Shown here one piece after another: positions 35,896-44,874 of a stretch of DNA of 64,000 bases. The translations under genes and the position numbers were made by a program. Each line of letters begins with the position of its first letter. The first letter of the stretch is position 1. The stretch covers positions 558,001 to 622,000 of the forward strand of contig NZ_CP182485.1 of the NCBI RefSeq assembly GCF_048282545.1, read 5' to 3'. Source of the stretch: Opacimonas immobilis (GTDB lineage: Bacteria > Pseudomonadota > Gammaproteobacteria > Enterobacterales > Alteromonadaceae). The notes beneath the pieces are model-generated. The model ran no database searches. It was not told where the DNA came from and was given only the letters and a program-made list of their open reading frames with translations.

Positions 35896-36555
35896 TTACT
35901 TTGAATTGCAGCAGGTTGATTGTTTATTTTTATCTGATACTTCAGATGTATATTGAGCCGATACTAATTCTTGTTTGGCATCCGTTAATATCATGTAAGC
36001 ACCTCGAAGAATTAACATTGAAATGATGCTACCAATAACAATATCAGGCCAGCGTTGTTCTAGCACCATGACAAGGATGCCAGCAAATACGACACCAAGG
36101 TTTGCGATCACATCATTAGCTGAAAATATCCAGCTAGCCCTCATATGCACTTCATCATTATTGTGCTTTCGTATAAGCATCAAACAAATGACATTAGCGA
36201 TTAATGCCACAGAACCAACTCCAATCATAAACCAAGAATGAGGCTCACTTTCTCCAACTAGTCGCCTAGATATATCGAGAAGAATTAGAACCCCTAACCC
36301 CAATTGGAAATAACCACTTACTAATGCTGCATAAGCTTTATGTTGGATTGACTTCCCCACGGCATATAAGGCAATGGCATAGACGATAGCATCAGCTAGC
36401 ATATCTAACGAATCAGCAATTAATGCGGTTGATTCAGATAACCAACCTAAACCAATTTCAAATACAAACATCGTGGCATTTATGGCTAAAAGCCAATAAA
36501 GCACTGTTTTTTGTTGGTCATCTTTTAATTCTACTTCACAGCCACAACCGCTCAT
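35896..36555 (-). CDS. Short CDF-type cation transporter
   Basis: A 219-aa inner-membrane protein with six TM helices and no C-terminal cytoplasmic CDF domain. The metal-site motifs are LIADSLDMLADAIVYAIAL in TM2 and SANDVIANLGVVFAG in TM5. Cysteines at both ends (MSGCGCEV and STCCNSK) may act in metal capture. It has a GGAG ribosome-binding site and is the first gene of the leftward operon, directly downstream of the 19-bp-spacer promoter; 10 bp precede the transglutaminase-like gene. Confidence 0.88.
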   Translation of the reverse strand: MSGCGCEVELKDDQQKTVLYWLLAINATMFVFEIGLGWLSESTALIADSLDMLADAIVYAIALYAVGKSIQHKAYAALVSGYFQLGLGVLILLDISRRLVGESEPHSWFMIGVGSVALIANVICLMLIRKHNNDEVHMRASWIFSANDVIANLGVVFAGILVMVLEQRWPDIVIGSIISMLILRGAYMILTDAKQELVSAQYTSEVSDKNKQSTCCNSK

Positions 36556-36585
36556 TTTTTTACTCCGCCTTACTTGTATAATTCA

Positions 36586-36616
36586 AGTGTAAAACCTATA
36601 GTAACTATAGAGTCAA
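36586..36616 (-). promoter_or_regulatory. MerR-type promoter/operator for the CDF-RND operon
   Basis: On the minus strand TTGACT (-35, 36616-36611) and TACACT (-10, 36591-36586) are separated by exactly 19 bp. The spacer contains the dyad CTATAGTTACTATAG. The long spacer with central dyad is the hallmark of MerR-family activated promoters (ZntR, CadR, PbrR), and the sequence resembles CadR/PbrR operators. The divergent MerR gene starts 19 bp away. Confidence 0.85.
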
Positions 36617-36634
36617 GTTTAAAAAGAAAATATT

Positions 36635-37024
36635 ATGAAAATAGGTGAATTATCGAAAACATCCGGTTGTTCTATACAAACTATTAGATTCTATGAAAAA
36701 GAAGGATTACTTTCTGATCCAGAGCGTACAGAAGGTAACTTCAGATTGTATGACGTTACCGCTTTGAAGCAATTAGAATTCGTAAAACATTGTCGCAGTC
36801 TCGATATCTCTCTTATAGATATTAAACGTCTTATCGACCTAAAAAATAAACCAGAGGAAAGTTGCTCAAGTGTAAATGCGCTGATTGCGCAACAATTAGC
36901 TTTGGTAAAAAAACGCATGAAAGAATTAAAAGCCTTAAAAAACGAATTACAACAAATGGCTAGTACGTGTAATTCTGATAATACCATTGAAGGGTGTGGG
37001 ATAATTAAGTCATTAGATAGCTAA
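36635..37024 (+). CDS. MerR-family regulator, CadR/PbrR type
   Basis: A 129-aa one-component sensor: N-terminal winged HTH (MKIGELSKTSGCSIQTIRFYEKEGLL), dimerisation helix, and metal-binding cysteines in KHCRSLD (about residue 52-79 region), ESCSSVN and the C-terminal TCNSDNTIEGCGII. The C-terminal Cys pair and the CGI motif match Cd(II)/Pb(II)-responsive members rather than CueR. Divergent from the CDF operon across a perfect 19-bp-spacer promoter, so it probably controls that operon and itself. Confidence 0.88.
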   Translation: MKIGELSKTSGCSIQTIRFYEKEGLLSDPERTEGNFRLYDVTALKQLEFVKHCRSLDISLIDIKRLIDLKNKPEESCSSVNALIAQQLALVKKRMKELKALKNELQQMASTCNSDNTIEGCGIIKSLDS

Positions 37025-37509
37025 AGTGATGTATAAAAGACTCTTTTTTAACTCACCTTGATTATTGATACAGGCTAATTAATAGTTATTTTCTTACCCA
37101 CACGAACAGATTTGAGTTCCCCGGCAAACTCTCTCAACTAACAATAGAGATTTGTCGCTAGTATCGTGAGCACCTAACGTGACCATTTTGAGTCTACGAG
37201 ACATTAAATTAATGTCATTAAGGACGTATTGTTTATCAATAAGCGAGCATACTCCTTCGCTGTATATCAATACCTTTGACGGGGATGTATATGCATTTAC
37301 AAGATAAACGAGTCAGAATTAGAGATGTATCAACCATGTGCACTGGTATAACTTTTGACTACTAACCGTCAAATGAGATTATGAATGCTACATGTACCCC
37401 TTTGAAAAAACTGACGATAATCAAATATTCATAAATGTTTACACAGTATCAATTTACTTAGTCGAAAATTTACATTAGTATAGGCGATGTATATTTTTAT
37501 GAGAATTTT
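37025..37509. other. 485-bp gap with a possible degenerate coding remnant
   Basis: On the minus strand a frame is open without a start codon from 37312 to a TAA at 37094 (72 codons, containing SPSKVLIYSEGVCSLIDKQ and DTSDKSLLLVERVC). It has protein-like composition but matches nothing I recognise and may be a remnant. A candidate promoter for the next operon lies at 37453-37481. Otherwise nothing is seen. Confidence 0.35.
37453..37481 (+). promoter_or_regulatory. Candidate sigma-70 promoter of the copper operon
   Basis: TTTACT (37453-37458) and TAGTAT (37476-37481) are separated by 17 bp, 28 bp upstream of the first operon ATG. No dyad typical of a regulator was found next to it. Confidence 0.4.
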
Positions 37510-37890
37510 ATGTCTAAAGCATTTTCAAAAGTCTTAGTAATAACGCTTATGCTGTTTGCCTTTGTAGGGCAAGCATTTGCGTATTCTGCTATGTCTTGCG
37601 AAATGTCATCAGGTTCTCACGAATCACACATGAACATGGATCATTCCAAGATGAGTCATCATAAAGGAATGGATCATGGTGATATGAATAAAAGCAGTAA
37701 TGGTCAATCAGAAGATTGTTGTGATGTTGAATGTGTTTGTCCTGCAAATGCTTGCTCATCTACGACAGTCCTATATTCCAGTGTTGATTCGACAGATATT
37801 CAAATATTGAGTGAATCTGTAGCTGCTCTGCAATCTAAACAACCTCATTCAATTTCCACTTCCCTTTATCGTCCACCAATTTTTGCCTAA
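37510..37890 (+). CDS. Small exported His/Met/Cys-rich protein (CopL-like)
   Basis: A 126-aa protein with a signal peptide (ITLMLFAFVGQAFAYS), a His/Met-rich stretch (HMNMDHSKMSHHKGMDHGDM) and a Cys cluster (DCCDVECVCPANAC). It ends in SLYRPPIFA, a tail shared with the proteins at 32604 and 52337. The composition suggests periplasmic Cu(I)/Ag(I) binding. It is the first gene of the Cus operon. Family assignment is tentative; CopL and CzcI leader proteins are similar in size and position. Confidence 0.72.
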   Translation: MSKAFSKVLVITLMLFAFVGQAFAYSAMSCEMSSGSHESHMNMDHSKMSHHKGMDHGDMNKSSNGQSEDCCDVECVCPANACSSTTVLYSSVDSTDIQILSESVAALQSKQPHSISTSLYRPPIFA

Positions 37891-37997
37891 TACAGGATTA
37901 GTGCGCCCAAATTTTGCGCACATGTAATTAATTTTTCTGTTAGTCAATATAGCGTCGTAGCGCTATAGATATTTTCCAGCGATGTCTGGGGGCAAAA

Positions 37998-38495
37998 ATG
38001 ATCAATAAGTATTTAAAAATAGCAGTTGTAATGCTGCTTTCACCTGCGTTTGCAAACGCTAATGAACATAACCATGCAGACAATCACGACGTAACACCTT
38101 TGGAGTTAATCGTTTATAAAACCCCTACTTGTGGGTGTTGTAAAAAATGGATAACTCATATTGAAGACGAAGGGATTGTTGCGCACTCCAAAGATTTTCG
38201 AAACATCAGCAACATCAAAACTAAGTATGGTATCAAGCCTAATTACCGTTCCTGCCACACGGCAGTGAGTAGAAACGGATTTGCCTTTGAAGGTCACGTA
38301 CCTGCTAAATTTATTCAGCAGTTCTTATCAGAAGAGCACCCGAATGCGATTGGGCTTTCAGTTCCAGCAATGCCAGTTGGCTCTCCCGGTATGGAAGTCG
38401 GTGACCGCTTTATGCCATACAAAGTGTTAATTCTATTTAAAGATGGAACGAGTGAAGTCTATGCAAAAGTTAAGACATACGAGGAGCAATTCTAA
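37998..38495 (+). CDS. DUF411 metal-binding protein
   Basis: A 165-aa exported protein (signal VVMLLSPAFANA) of the DUF411 family, thioredoxin-like. It has the motif YKTPTCGCCKKWITHIED with a CxCC site, and RSCHTAV, GHVPAKFI and GLSVPAMPVGSPGM further on. Such proteins accompany copper and silver efflux genes and are thought to bind Cu. A GGGGG ribosome-binding site precedes the ATG, and the stop overlaps the cusC start by 1 bp. Confidence 0.9.
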   Translation: MINKYLKIAVVMLLSPAFANANEHNHADNHDVTPLELIVYKTPTCGCCKKWITHIEDEGIVAHSKDFRNISNIKTKYGIKPNYRSCHTAVSRNGFAFEGHVPAKFIQQFLSEEHPNAIGLSVPAMPVGSPGMEVGDRFMPYKVLILFKDGTSEVYAKVKTYEEQF

Positions 38496-39922
38496 TGAAA
38501 TTGAACGCTTCAAACCTTACGTCACTTTCAACTGCGCTACTGCTCGGCTTATCTGTATTCTCTGTTCAAGCTGAGAAAGTAGTGTCGCTTGAACAAGCTA
38601 TCACCTTAGCTCAGCAAAATGACCCTTGGCTTCATGGTAGCCGATTGAAACAAAGTGCGGTTGAAAATAGAAGTATCGCTTCAGGTACTTTGCCTGACCC
38701 GAAAGTATCGCTAGGGATAATGAATTTACCAACAGATACTTGGGATTTAGATCAGGAAGGAATGACTCAGCTAAAGGTTGGTGTTTCTCAAATGTTTCCG
38801 AGAGGAGATAGTCTAGAGATCAAACAAGACCAGTTAAAAATCGAGTCCACGAAATTTCCATTGCTACGTGAGGATCGTAAAGCGAAGTTGAAAAGCCAAG
38901 TGTCACAGCTTTGGCTAGATGCTTACTTAGCCCAACAGACCATTAAATTGATAGAAGAAGATTGGGCGCTTTTTGAGCAGATGGCAGAAGTGGCTAAAGC
39001 TAGCTACTCAAACGTTGTTGGTAAAACCAGACAGCAAGATGTTATTCGTGCTCAATTGGAAATCGTGCAGTTAGATGACAGGTTAACTTCGCAAAAGCAG
39101 AAACTAGAAACGACAATCGCTCGCCTTAATGAGTGGCTTCATATTTACGATGCTGCTCGCTTAAATGAATCATTCAACTTTGACGCGCAACCACTAGAGT
39201 TTAGCGTCTCAAAAGAATTGCCTTCGATTCGATTGAACAATCCAACAGTCCTAACAGCATCTAATTACTCAAGAAATCTATTGGCTCAGGAACTTGCTAA
39301 TCATCCAGCCATACTTGCAATTGATGTAAAACGCAAAGCTTCAGAAAAAGGAGTTGAGTTAGCCAAACAGCAATATGAGCCGCAATGGGGTGTCAATGCG
39401 AGCTATGCCTATCGTGACAATATGCCTTCTGGTGATAGCCGAGCTGATTTATTTTCTGTTGGGGTAACGTTTGATTTGCCTTTGTTCACTGAGAATAGAC
39501 AAGATAAGCAAGTTGCAGCTTCTATTGCTGATTCAGAAGCTATAAAAACCGAGAAATTATTGCTGACAAAACAAATGATCAGTGCGGTGGAAAAGGAGCT
39601 TAGACAGCTTAAACGTTTATCTGACAGGCAGTCTATTTATCAAAAACAACTTCTCAAACAAACGCATGACCAAGCTGAAGCGTCATTGACGGCTTACACC
39701 AACGATGATGGCGATTTTGCCGAAGTTGTTCGAGCAAGAATTGCCGAATTAAATGCCAGAATATCAGCCTTAAAAATTGATGTTGACGCACTTAAAACAG
39801 TTGCTCGCATTAACTATTTCTTTTCGTACTCTCAAACTAACTCAAATGCTGAGCATAAGCCAATGCACACTTCGCACAGAATGAATCAGCACTTATCCAA
39901 TCAGCAATTTGGAGAAAAATAA
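38495..39922 (+). CDS. cusC: TolC-family outer membrane protein CusC-like
   Basis: A 475-aa outer-membrane efflux channel for the CusBA pump, with a signal peptide (LSTALLLGLSVFSVQA). Two OEP repeats are seen: TLPDPKVSLGIMNLPTDTW and QWGVNASYAYRDNMPSGDSR, plus coiled-coil helices. It ends in a Met/His-rich tail (HKPMHTSHRMNQ), unusual for this family and consistent with metal contact. It overlaps both neighbours by 1 bp (TAATG type), showing translational coupling. Confidence 0.9.
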   Translation: MKLNASNLTSLSTALLLGLSVFSVQAEKVVSLEQAITLAQQNDPWLHGSRLKQSAVENRSIASGTLPDPKVSLGIMNLPTDTWDLDQEGMTQLKVGVSQMFPRGDSLEIKQDQLKIESTKFPLLREDRKAKLKSQVSQLWLDAYLAQQTIKLIEEDWALFEQMAEVAKASYSNVVGKTRQQDVIRAQLEIVQLDDRLTSQKQKLETTIARLNEWLHIYDAARLNESFNFDAQPLEFSVSKELPSIRLNNPTVLTASNYSRNLLAQELANHPAILAIDVKRKASEKGVELAKQQYEPQWGVNASYAYRDNMPSGDSRADLFSVGVTFDLPLFTENRQDKQVAASIADSEAIKTEKLLLTKQMISAVEKELRQLKRLSDRQSIYQKQLLKQTHDQAEASLTAYTNDDGDFAEVVRARIAELNARISALKIDVDALKTVARINYFFSYSQTNSNAEHKPMHTSHRMNQHLSNQQFGEK

Positions 39923-41694
39923 TGTCAACGAATACTAAAACACCAAATTTGAAACTAGTAGCCGCCATCATCATTGGGGCAGCACTAGGTGCTGGAGCAT
40001 TAAGTTTATATCAAGGTACAGGTTCAAGCGGTAATGGCAATGAAGCTACATCAGGAGAGAAAAAACCGCTGTATTGGGTTGCACCGATGGATTCTAATTA
40101 CCGCCGTGACAAGCCCGGTAAGTCGCCTATGGGTATGGATTTAATTCCTGTGTATGAAGAAGGATCATCTGGTGATGACTTTGGCCCCGGAGCCGTAAAA
40201 ATCGCGCCTCATGTAGTGAATAATCTTGGGGTTCGCACAGCTCCTGTTGAGCTTAAAAATATGCATACTGAAATATCAACCGTAGGTTACGTTCAATATG
40301 ATGAAGATAAGCTAATTCACATCCATCCACGTGTAGATGGTTGGATAGAAAAGCTCTACGTCAAAGCCGCAGGTAATCCTGTTGAGAAAGGGCAGCCTCT
40401 ATATACACTATATTCTCCTCAGCTAGTTAACGCGCAAGAAGAACTATTAATAGCTATAAAGCGCAATAATAGTTCCTTAATTGCGGCGGCCAAAGATCGG
40501 CTTAAAGCGTTACAGCTTTCAGCAGACTTTATTCAAAAGCTAGAAAAGACACGAAAGGTTCAGCAAAACATCACCTTTTACTCCCCTCAGGCAGGTGTTG
40601 TTGATGGTTTGAAGATTAGAGAGGGTTTTTATGTAAAGCCGGGAAACACCATATTAAGCATTGGTCAGCTAGATCAAGTTTGGGTTGAAGCAGAAGTGTT
40701 TGAACGTGACGCAGCCTTAATTGAAGAGGGACTTCCTGTATCAATGACACTTGACTATTTACCCGGTGAGGACTGGGCTGGTGTCGTTGATTATGTCTAT
40801 CCAACCTTGAACAGTAAAACACGCACACTCAGAGTGAGGTTGAAGTTTGACAACCCAGACTATCAATTAAAACCAAACATGTTCGCACAAGTCTCTATTC
40901 ACGCTAATCAAGCTGATAGCACCATACTTGTGCCTAAAGAAGCTGTTATTCGAACAGGTAAACAAGACAGAGTTGTACTTGCGTTAGGGGATGGCCAGTT
41001 TAAATCTATTGAAGTGACTATTGGCCGTGTTGATATCGATAGTATCGAAATCTTAGAGGGCCTTAATGAAGATGATGTTGTGGTGACATCAGCTCAATTC
41101 TTGATTGATTCTGAATCAAGTAAAAGCTCTGACTTTAAACGAATGACTCACGATGAAGTGCCCAACTCTGTTTGGATGCAAGGTGATGTTAATAGTGTTA
41201 TGACTGGGCATCGCATGGTTAATATCAGTCACGGCCCTGCTGAAGCTTGGGATTGGCCTGAGATGGTTATGGATTTTACTGTGGCTGAAAAAGTTGATAT
41301 TGACTCATTAAAGTCTGGTCAATCTTTGCACTTTGAGGTGAGTAAAACCGAAGATGGTGGATATGAAATTACTGGAATTCATATCATGAGTGAGGCCGCT
41401 GATATAGGTGAAGAAGTATCTTCAGCAACAGTATCAGGTCTAATCAATGCGATTAATGTTGATACGCGTATTCTAAATATTAGCCGAGGCCCAATAGAGA
41501 AATGGGATAGACCTGCTGCGACGATGGATTTTATCGTCGCGGACAATATAGAAATAGTTGATTTCAATGTTGGTGATAACGTCACTTTCACTTTTGAGGT
41601 GAGAAATAATTTGGTTATCACTGAAATCTATCTTGAATCAAATGAGCAACTAAAGCATGAACCTAAAAGTGCTGTTGACCATTCAAATCATTAA
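39922..41694 (+). CDS. cusB: CusB-type adaptor with two C-terminal CusF-like domains
   Basis: A 590-aa periplasmic adaptor: N-terminal signal anchor, heavy-metal-binding domain at about residues 50-80 (YWVAPMDSNYRRDKPGKSPM), barrel-sandwich/lipoyl and beta-barrel regions to about 400, then two CusF-like OB domains at about 420-490 and 502-575. Domain one keeps the CusF copper ligands H437, W445, M448 and M450. Domain two has R522, R530 and A533 at the first three and keeps only M535, so it is probably not a copper site. Escherichia coli CusF is a separate protein, so this is a fusion. Confidence 0.92.
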   Translation: MSTNTKTPNLKLVAAIIIGAALGAGALSLYQGTGSSGNGNEATSGEKKPLYWVAPMDSNYRRDKPGKSPMGMDLIPVYEEGSSGDDFGPGAVKIAPHVVNNLGVRTAPVELKNMHTEISTVGYVQYDEDKLIHIHPRVDGWIEKLYVKAAGNPVEKGQPLYTLYSPQLVNAQEELLIAIKRNNSSLIAAAKDRLKALQLSADFIQKLEKTRKVQQNITFYSPQAGVVDGLKIREGFYVKPGNTILSIGQLDQVWVEAEVFERDAALIEEGLPVSMTLDYLPGEDWAGVVDYVYPTLNSKTRTLRVRLKFDNPDYQLKPNMFAQVSIHANQADSTILVPKEAVIRTGKQDRVVLALGDGQFKSIEVTIGRVDIDSIEILEGLNEDDVVVTSAQFLIDSESSKSSDFKRMTHDEVPNSVWMQGDVNSVMTGHRMVNISHGPAEAWDWPEMVMDFTVAEKVDIDSLKSGQSLHFEVSKTEDGGYEITGIHIMSEAADIGEEVSSATVSGLINAINVDTRILNISRGPIEKWDRPAATMDFIVADNIEIVDFNVGDNVTFTFEVRNNLVITEIYLESNEQLKHEPKSAVDHSNH

Positions 41695-41709
41695 GTTAGG
41701 AGATAAATA

Positions 41710-44700
41710 ATGATTGAATCAATTATTAGGTGGTCGATAGGTAATCGCTTTTTCGTCATCTTAGCTACCTTAATTTTGATTGGTGGTGGGTTATTCTCAA
41801 TTAAAAATACACCAGTTGATGCATTACCAGATCTTTCTGATGTTCAAGTGATAATTAAAACGAATTATCCCGGTCAGGCACCACAAGTAGTGCAAGATCA
41901 AGTTACTTACCCTTTAACAACAGCAATGCTGTCAGTTCCGGGGGCTATTACAGTTCGGGGGTATTCATTTTTTGGAGACTCCTTTGTTTATGTCATCTTT
42001 GATGAAGACACCGATTTATATTGGGCAAGGAGCAGAGTACTTGAATATTTAAGTCAAGTAGCCCCTTCGCTACCTGCTACCGCACGCCCACAACTAGGAC
42101 CTGACGCCACAGGCGTTGGCTGGGTTTATTTATATTCCCTTGTAGACAAAACGGGCAGCTTAGATATTAGCCAATTGCGTAGTATTCAAGATTGGTTCTT
42201 AAAATATGAATTGCAAACTGTACCGGGAGTTTCTGAGGTTGCTGCTGTTGGTGGCATGGTTAAACAATATCAAATACAAGTCGATCCCGATAAATTAAGA
42301 GCCTACGGTATACCACTTAGTCACATTCAAATGGCACTTAAACGTGGTAACCAAGAAACAGGTGCCTCAGTTGTTGAAATGGCGGAAGCAGAGTACATGG
42401 TTACCGCAACTGGCTATATCAAAAGTATTTCCGACATAGAGTTGATCCCTCTTGGTGTTAACGCACAAGGAACCCCGCTTACCATTGGCGATGTGGCGGA
42501 AGTCAACCTAGGTCCACAAATGAGACGAGGCATTGCTGAACTAAATGGTGAAGGAGAAGTCGTTGGTGGTGTTGTTGTTATGCGCTTTGGCGAAAACGCA
42601 CAAAAAACAATTGATGGTGTAAAAGCTAAATTAGAAGAGTTAAAAAAAGGGTTGCCTGAAGGAGTTGAAATAGTCACGGTTTATGACCGTTCTGGCCTAA
42701 TTGGAGAAGCTGTAGAAAACCTTTGGGGTAAATTACTCGAAGAGCTTGCGGTCGTTGCAATTGTATGTGTTGCATTTTTATTTCATTTGCGCTCATCAAT
42801 TGTAGCAGTTGTTACTTTACCTATTGGCATCTTAGCGTCATTTATCATCATGCACATGCAAGGAATTAATGCCAACATTATGTCATTAGGTGGTATTGCT
42901 ATTGCTATTGGCGCGATGACAGATGGTGCGATAGTGATGATTGAAAATATGCATAAGCATATGGAAAAAACGCCACTAACGGATGAAAATCGTTGGCAAA
43001 TAGTCTCGAAAGCTGCAAGTGAAGTCGGTCCAGCACTATTTTTTAGTTTGCTCATCATTACAGTCTCATTCTTGCCAGTATTTATTTTGGAAGCGCAAGA
43101 AGGAAGAATGTTTTCTCCACTTGCTTACACAAAAACATATGCAATGGCCGCATCAGCAGGCTTAGCGATAACATTAGTTCCTGTTTTAATGGGGTATTTT
43201 ATTCGAGGAAAAATTGTTTCAGAAAAGAAAAACCCTTTAAACAGACTGCTTATTGCTATCTACATGCCTGTTTTAAAGCAAGTTATGAAGTTTCCTAAAT
43301 CGACAATAGTAGCAGCAATATTAGTGACGATTGTTGGTTTTTGGCCTGTCGATAAAATTGGTAGTGAATTTATTCCTCCTTTAGACGAAGGCGATCTTAT
43401 GTATATGCCGACTACCTATCCGGGAATTTCCATTGGTAAGGCAAGAGAAATTCTACAGCAGACAGACAAGCTAATTAAAACAGTGCCAGAAGTTGAAACA
43501 GTATTTGGTAAAGTAGGAAGAGCTGAAACTGCAACTGATCCCGCGCCTCTAACTATGATTGAGACCTTCATTCAGTTGAAGCCTCAAGAAGAGTGGCGTG
43601 AGGGAGTTACAACAGAATCTCTAAAAGCTGAGTTTGATAAGTTGGTTAAGTTTCCGGGCTTGACGAATGCTTGGGTTATGCCAATCAAAACTCGTATTGA
43701 TATGTTGGCAACAGGTATTAAAACGCCAGTAGGTATTAAAGTAGCAGGAGCTGATTTAAATACGATTCAAGAGATAGGGCAACAAATAGAGCAATTGTTA
43801 CCAGAGGTGACAGGGACAGCTTCAGTTTATTCTGAACGAGTTGCAGGTGGACGATATATTAAAGTTGATATTTCGCGTGAAAAGGCAAGCCGTTTTGGAT
43901 TAAATATCGATGACGTGCAGCAAGTAGTGTCAACTGCTATTGGAGGGATGAATGTCACTCAAACTATTGAAGGGCAAGAGCGTTACCCTGTCAACTTGCG
44001 ATACCCACAAGATTATCGAGACTCTCCGGAACAGTTATCACGATTACCCGTTGTCACTCCTAATGGGCAACGTATCGCTTTAGGTGACGTAGCTGAAATA
44101 AAAGTAGAAGTAGGTCCTCCGGGGATTAAAAGCGAAAATGCTCGTATTAATGGCTGGACGTTCATTGATATAGAGGGCGTTGATGTTGGTACTTATGTTG
44201 AAAGTGCAAAAAAACACTTAGCCAACAACCTAATATTACCAGCAGGATATTCAATTACGTGGGCTGGCCAATATGAATATATGGAAAGAGCGAAGGCCAA
44301 GCTAACTTATGTTGTTCCATTGACGCTCGCCATAATTGTTATTTTGCTTTATTTGAATTTCAGAGCGTTTAGTGAGGTTGCGATCATCATAGTGACCTTG
44401 CCAATGGCGATGATCGGTGGCTTATGGCTGATGTATTTAGAAGGCTTTAACTTCTCTGTAGCTGTTGGTGTAGGCTTTATTGCTCTGGCTGGTGTTGCTG
44501 TTGAGATAGGTGTGATAATGCTGGTTTATCTCAATCAAGCACTCGCTGAACTTAAGGAAAAAGCCGAGGAGCGAGCAGAACTTATTTCAGATGATGCTTA
44601 CCAAGATGCATTATTGCACGGTGCAGGCTTACGAGTGCGCCCTGTTATGATGACGGTTGCCACAATCATTATCGGTTTAATGCCTATTTTATATGGTACA

Positions 44701-44874
44701 GGTACAGGCTCTGAGGTAATGAGTCGTATTGCAGCACCTATGGTAGGCGGAATGACAAGTGCTGTTTTGTTAACACTAATTGTGCTTCCAGCCATTTATT
44801 CAATCGTTAAAAAGCCTGAAGTAAATGCCTTTAATAAAGAGCTTTCTAACGCGGAGCTAAAGAATAATGCTTAG
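41710..44874 (+). CDS. cusA: Cu/Ag RND efflux pump CusA
   Basis: A 1054-aa inner-membrane HME-RND pump. N-terminal IIRWSIGNRFFVILATLIL and NTPVDALPDLSDVQVIIKT are typical of CusA; TM4 reads GGIAIAIGAMTDGAIVMIEN with the proton-relay aspartate. Periplasmic methionines that would line the copper path are present (for example WVMPIKTRIDMLATGIKTP). It exports Cu(I)/Ag(I) from periplasm or cytoplasm through CusC. An AGGAG ribosome-binding site precedes it, and its end overlaps the next gene by 8 bp. Confidence 0.93.
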   Translation: MIESIIRWSIGNRFFVILATLILIGGGLFSIKNTPVDALPDLSDVQVIIKTNYPGQAPQVVQDQVTYPLTTAMLSVPGAITVRGYSFFGDSFVYVIFDEDTDLYWARSRVLEYLSQVAPSLPATARPQLGPDATGVGWVYLYSLVDKTGSLDISQLRSIQDWFLKYELQTVPGVSEVAAVGGMVKQYQIQVDPDKLRAYGIPLSHIQMALKRGNQETGASVVEMAEAEYMVTATGYIKSISDIELIPLGVNAQGTPLTIGDVAEVNLGPQMRRGIAELNGEGEVVGGVVVMRFGENAQKTIDGVKAKLEELKKGLPEGVEIVTVYDRSGLIGEAVENLWGKLLEELAVVAIVCVAFLFHLRSSIVAVVTLPIGILASFIIMHMQGINANIMSLGGIAIAIGAMTDGAIVMIENMHKHMEKTPLTDENRWQIVSKAASEVGPALFFSLLIITVSFLPVFILEAQEGRMFSPLAYTKTYAMAASAGLAITLVPVLMGYFIRGKIVSEKKNPLNRLLIAIYMPVLKQVMKFPKSTIVAAILVTIVGFWPVDKIGSEFIPPLDEGDLMYMPTTYPGISIGKAREILQQTDKLIKTVPEVETVFGKVGRAETATDPAPLTMIETFIQLKPQEEWREGVTTESLKAEFDKLVKFPGLTNAWVMPIKTRIDMLATGIKTPVGIKVAGADLNTIQEIGQQIEQLLPEVTGTASVYSERVAGGRYIKVDISREKASRFGLNIDDVQQVVSTAIGGMNVTQTIEGQERYPVNLRYPQDYRDSPEQLSRLPVVTPNGQRIALGDVAEIKVEVGPPGIKSENARINGWTFIDIEGVDVGTYVESAKKHLANNLILPAGYSITWAGQYEYMERAKAKLTYVVPLTLAIIVILLYLNFRAFSEVAIIIVTLPMAMIGGLWLMYLEGFNFSVAVGVGFIALAGVAVEIGVIMLVYLNQALAELKEKAEERAELISDDAYQDALLHGAGLRVRPVMMTVATIIIGLMPILYGTGTGSEVMSRIAAPMVGGMTSAVLLTLIVLPAIYSIVKKPEVNAFNKELSNAELKNNA

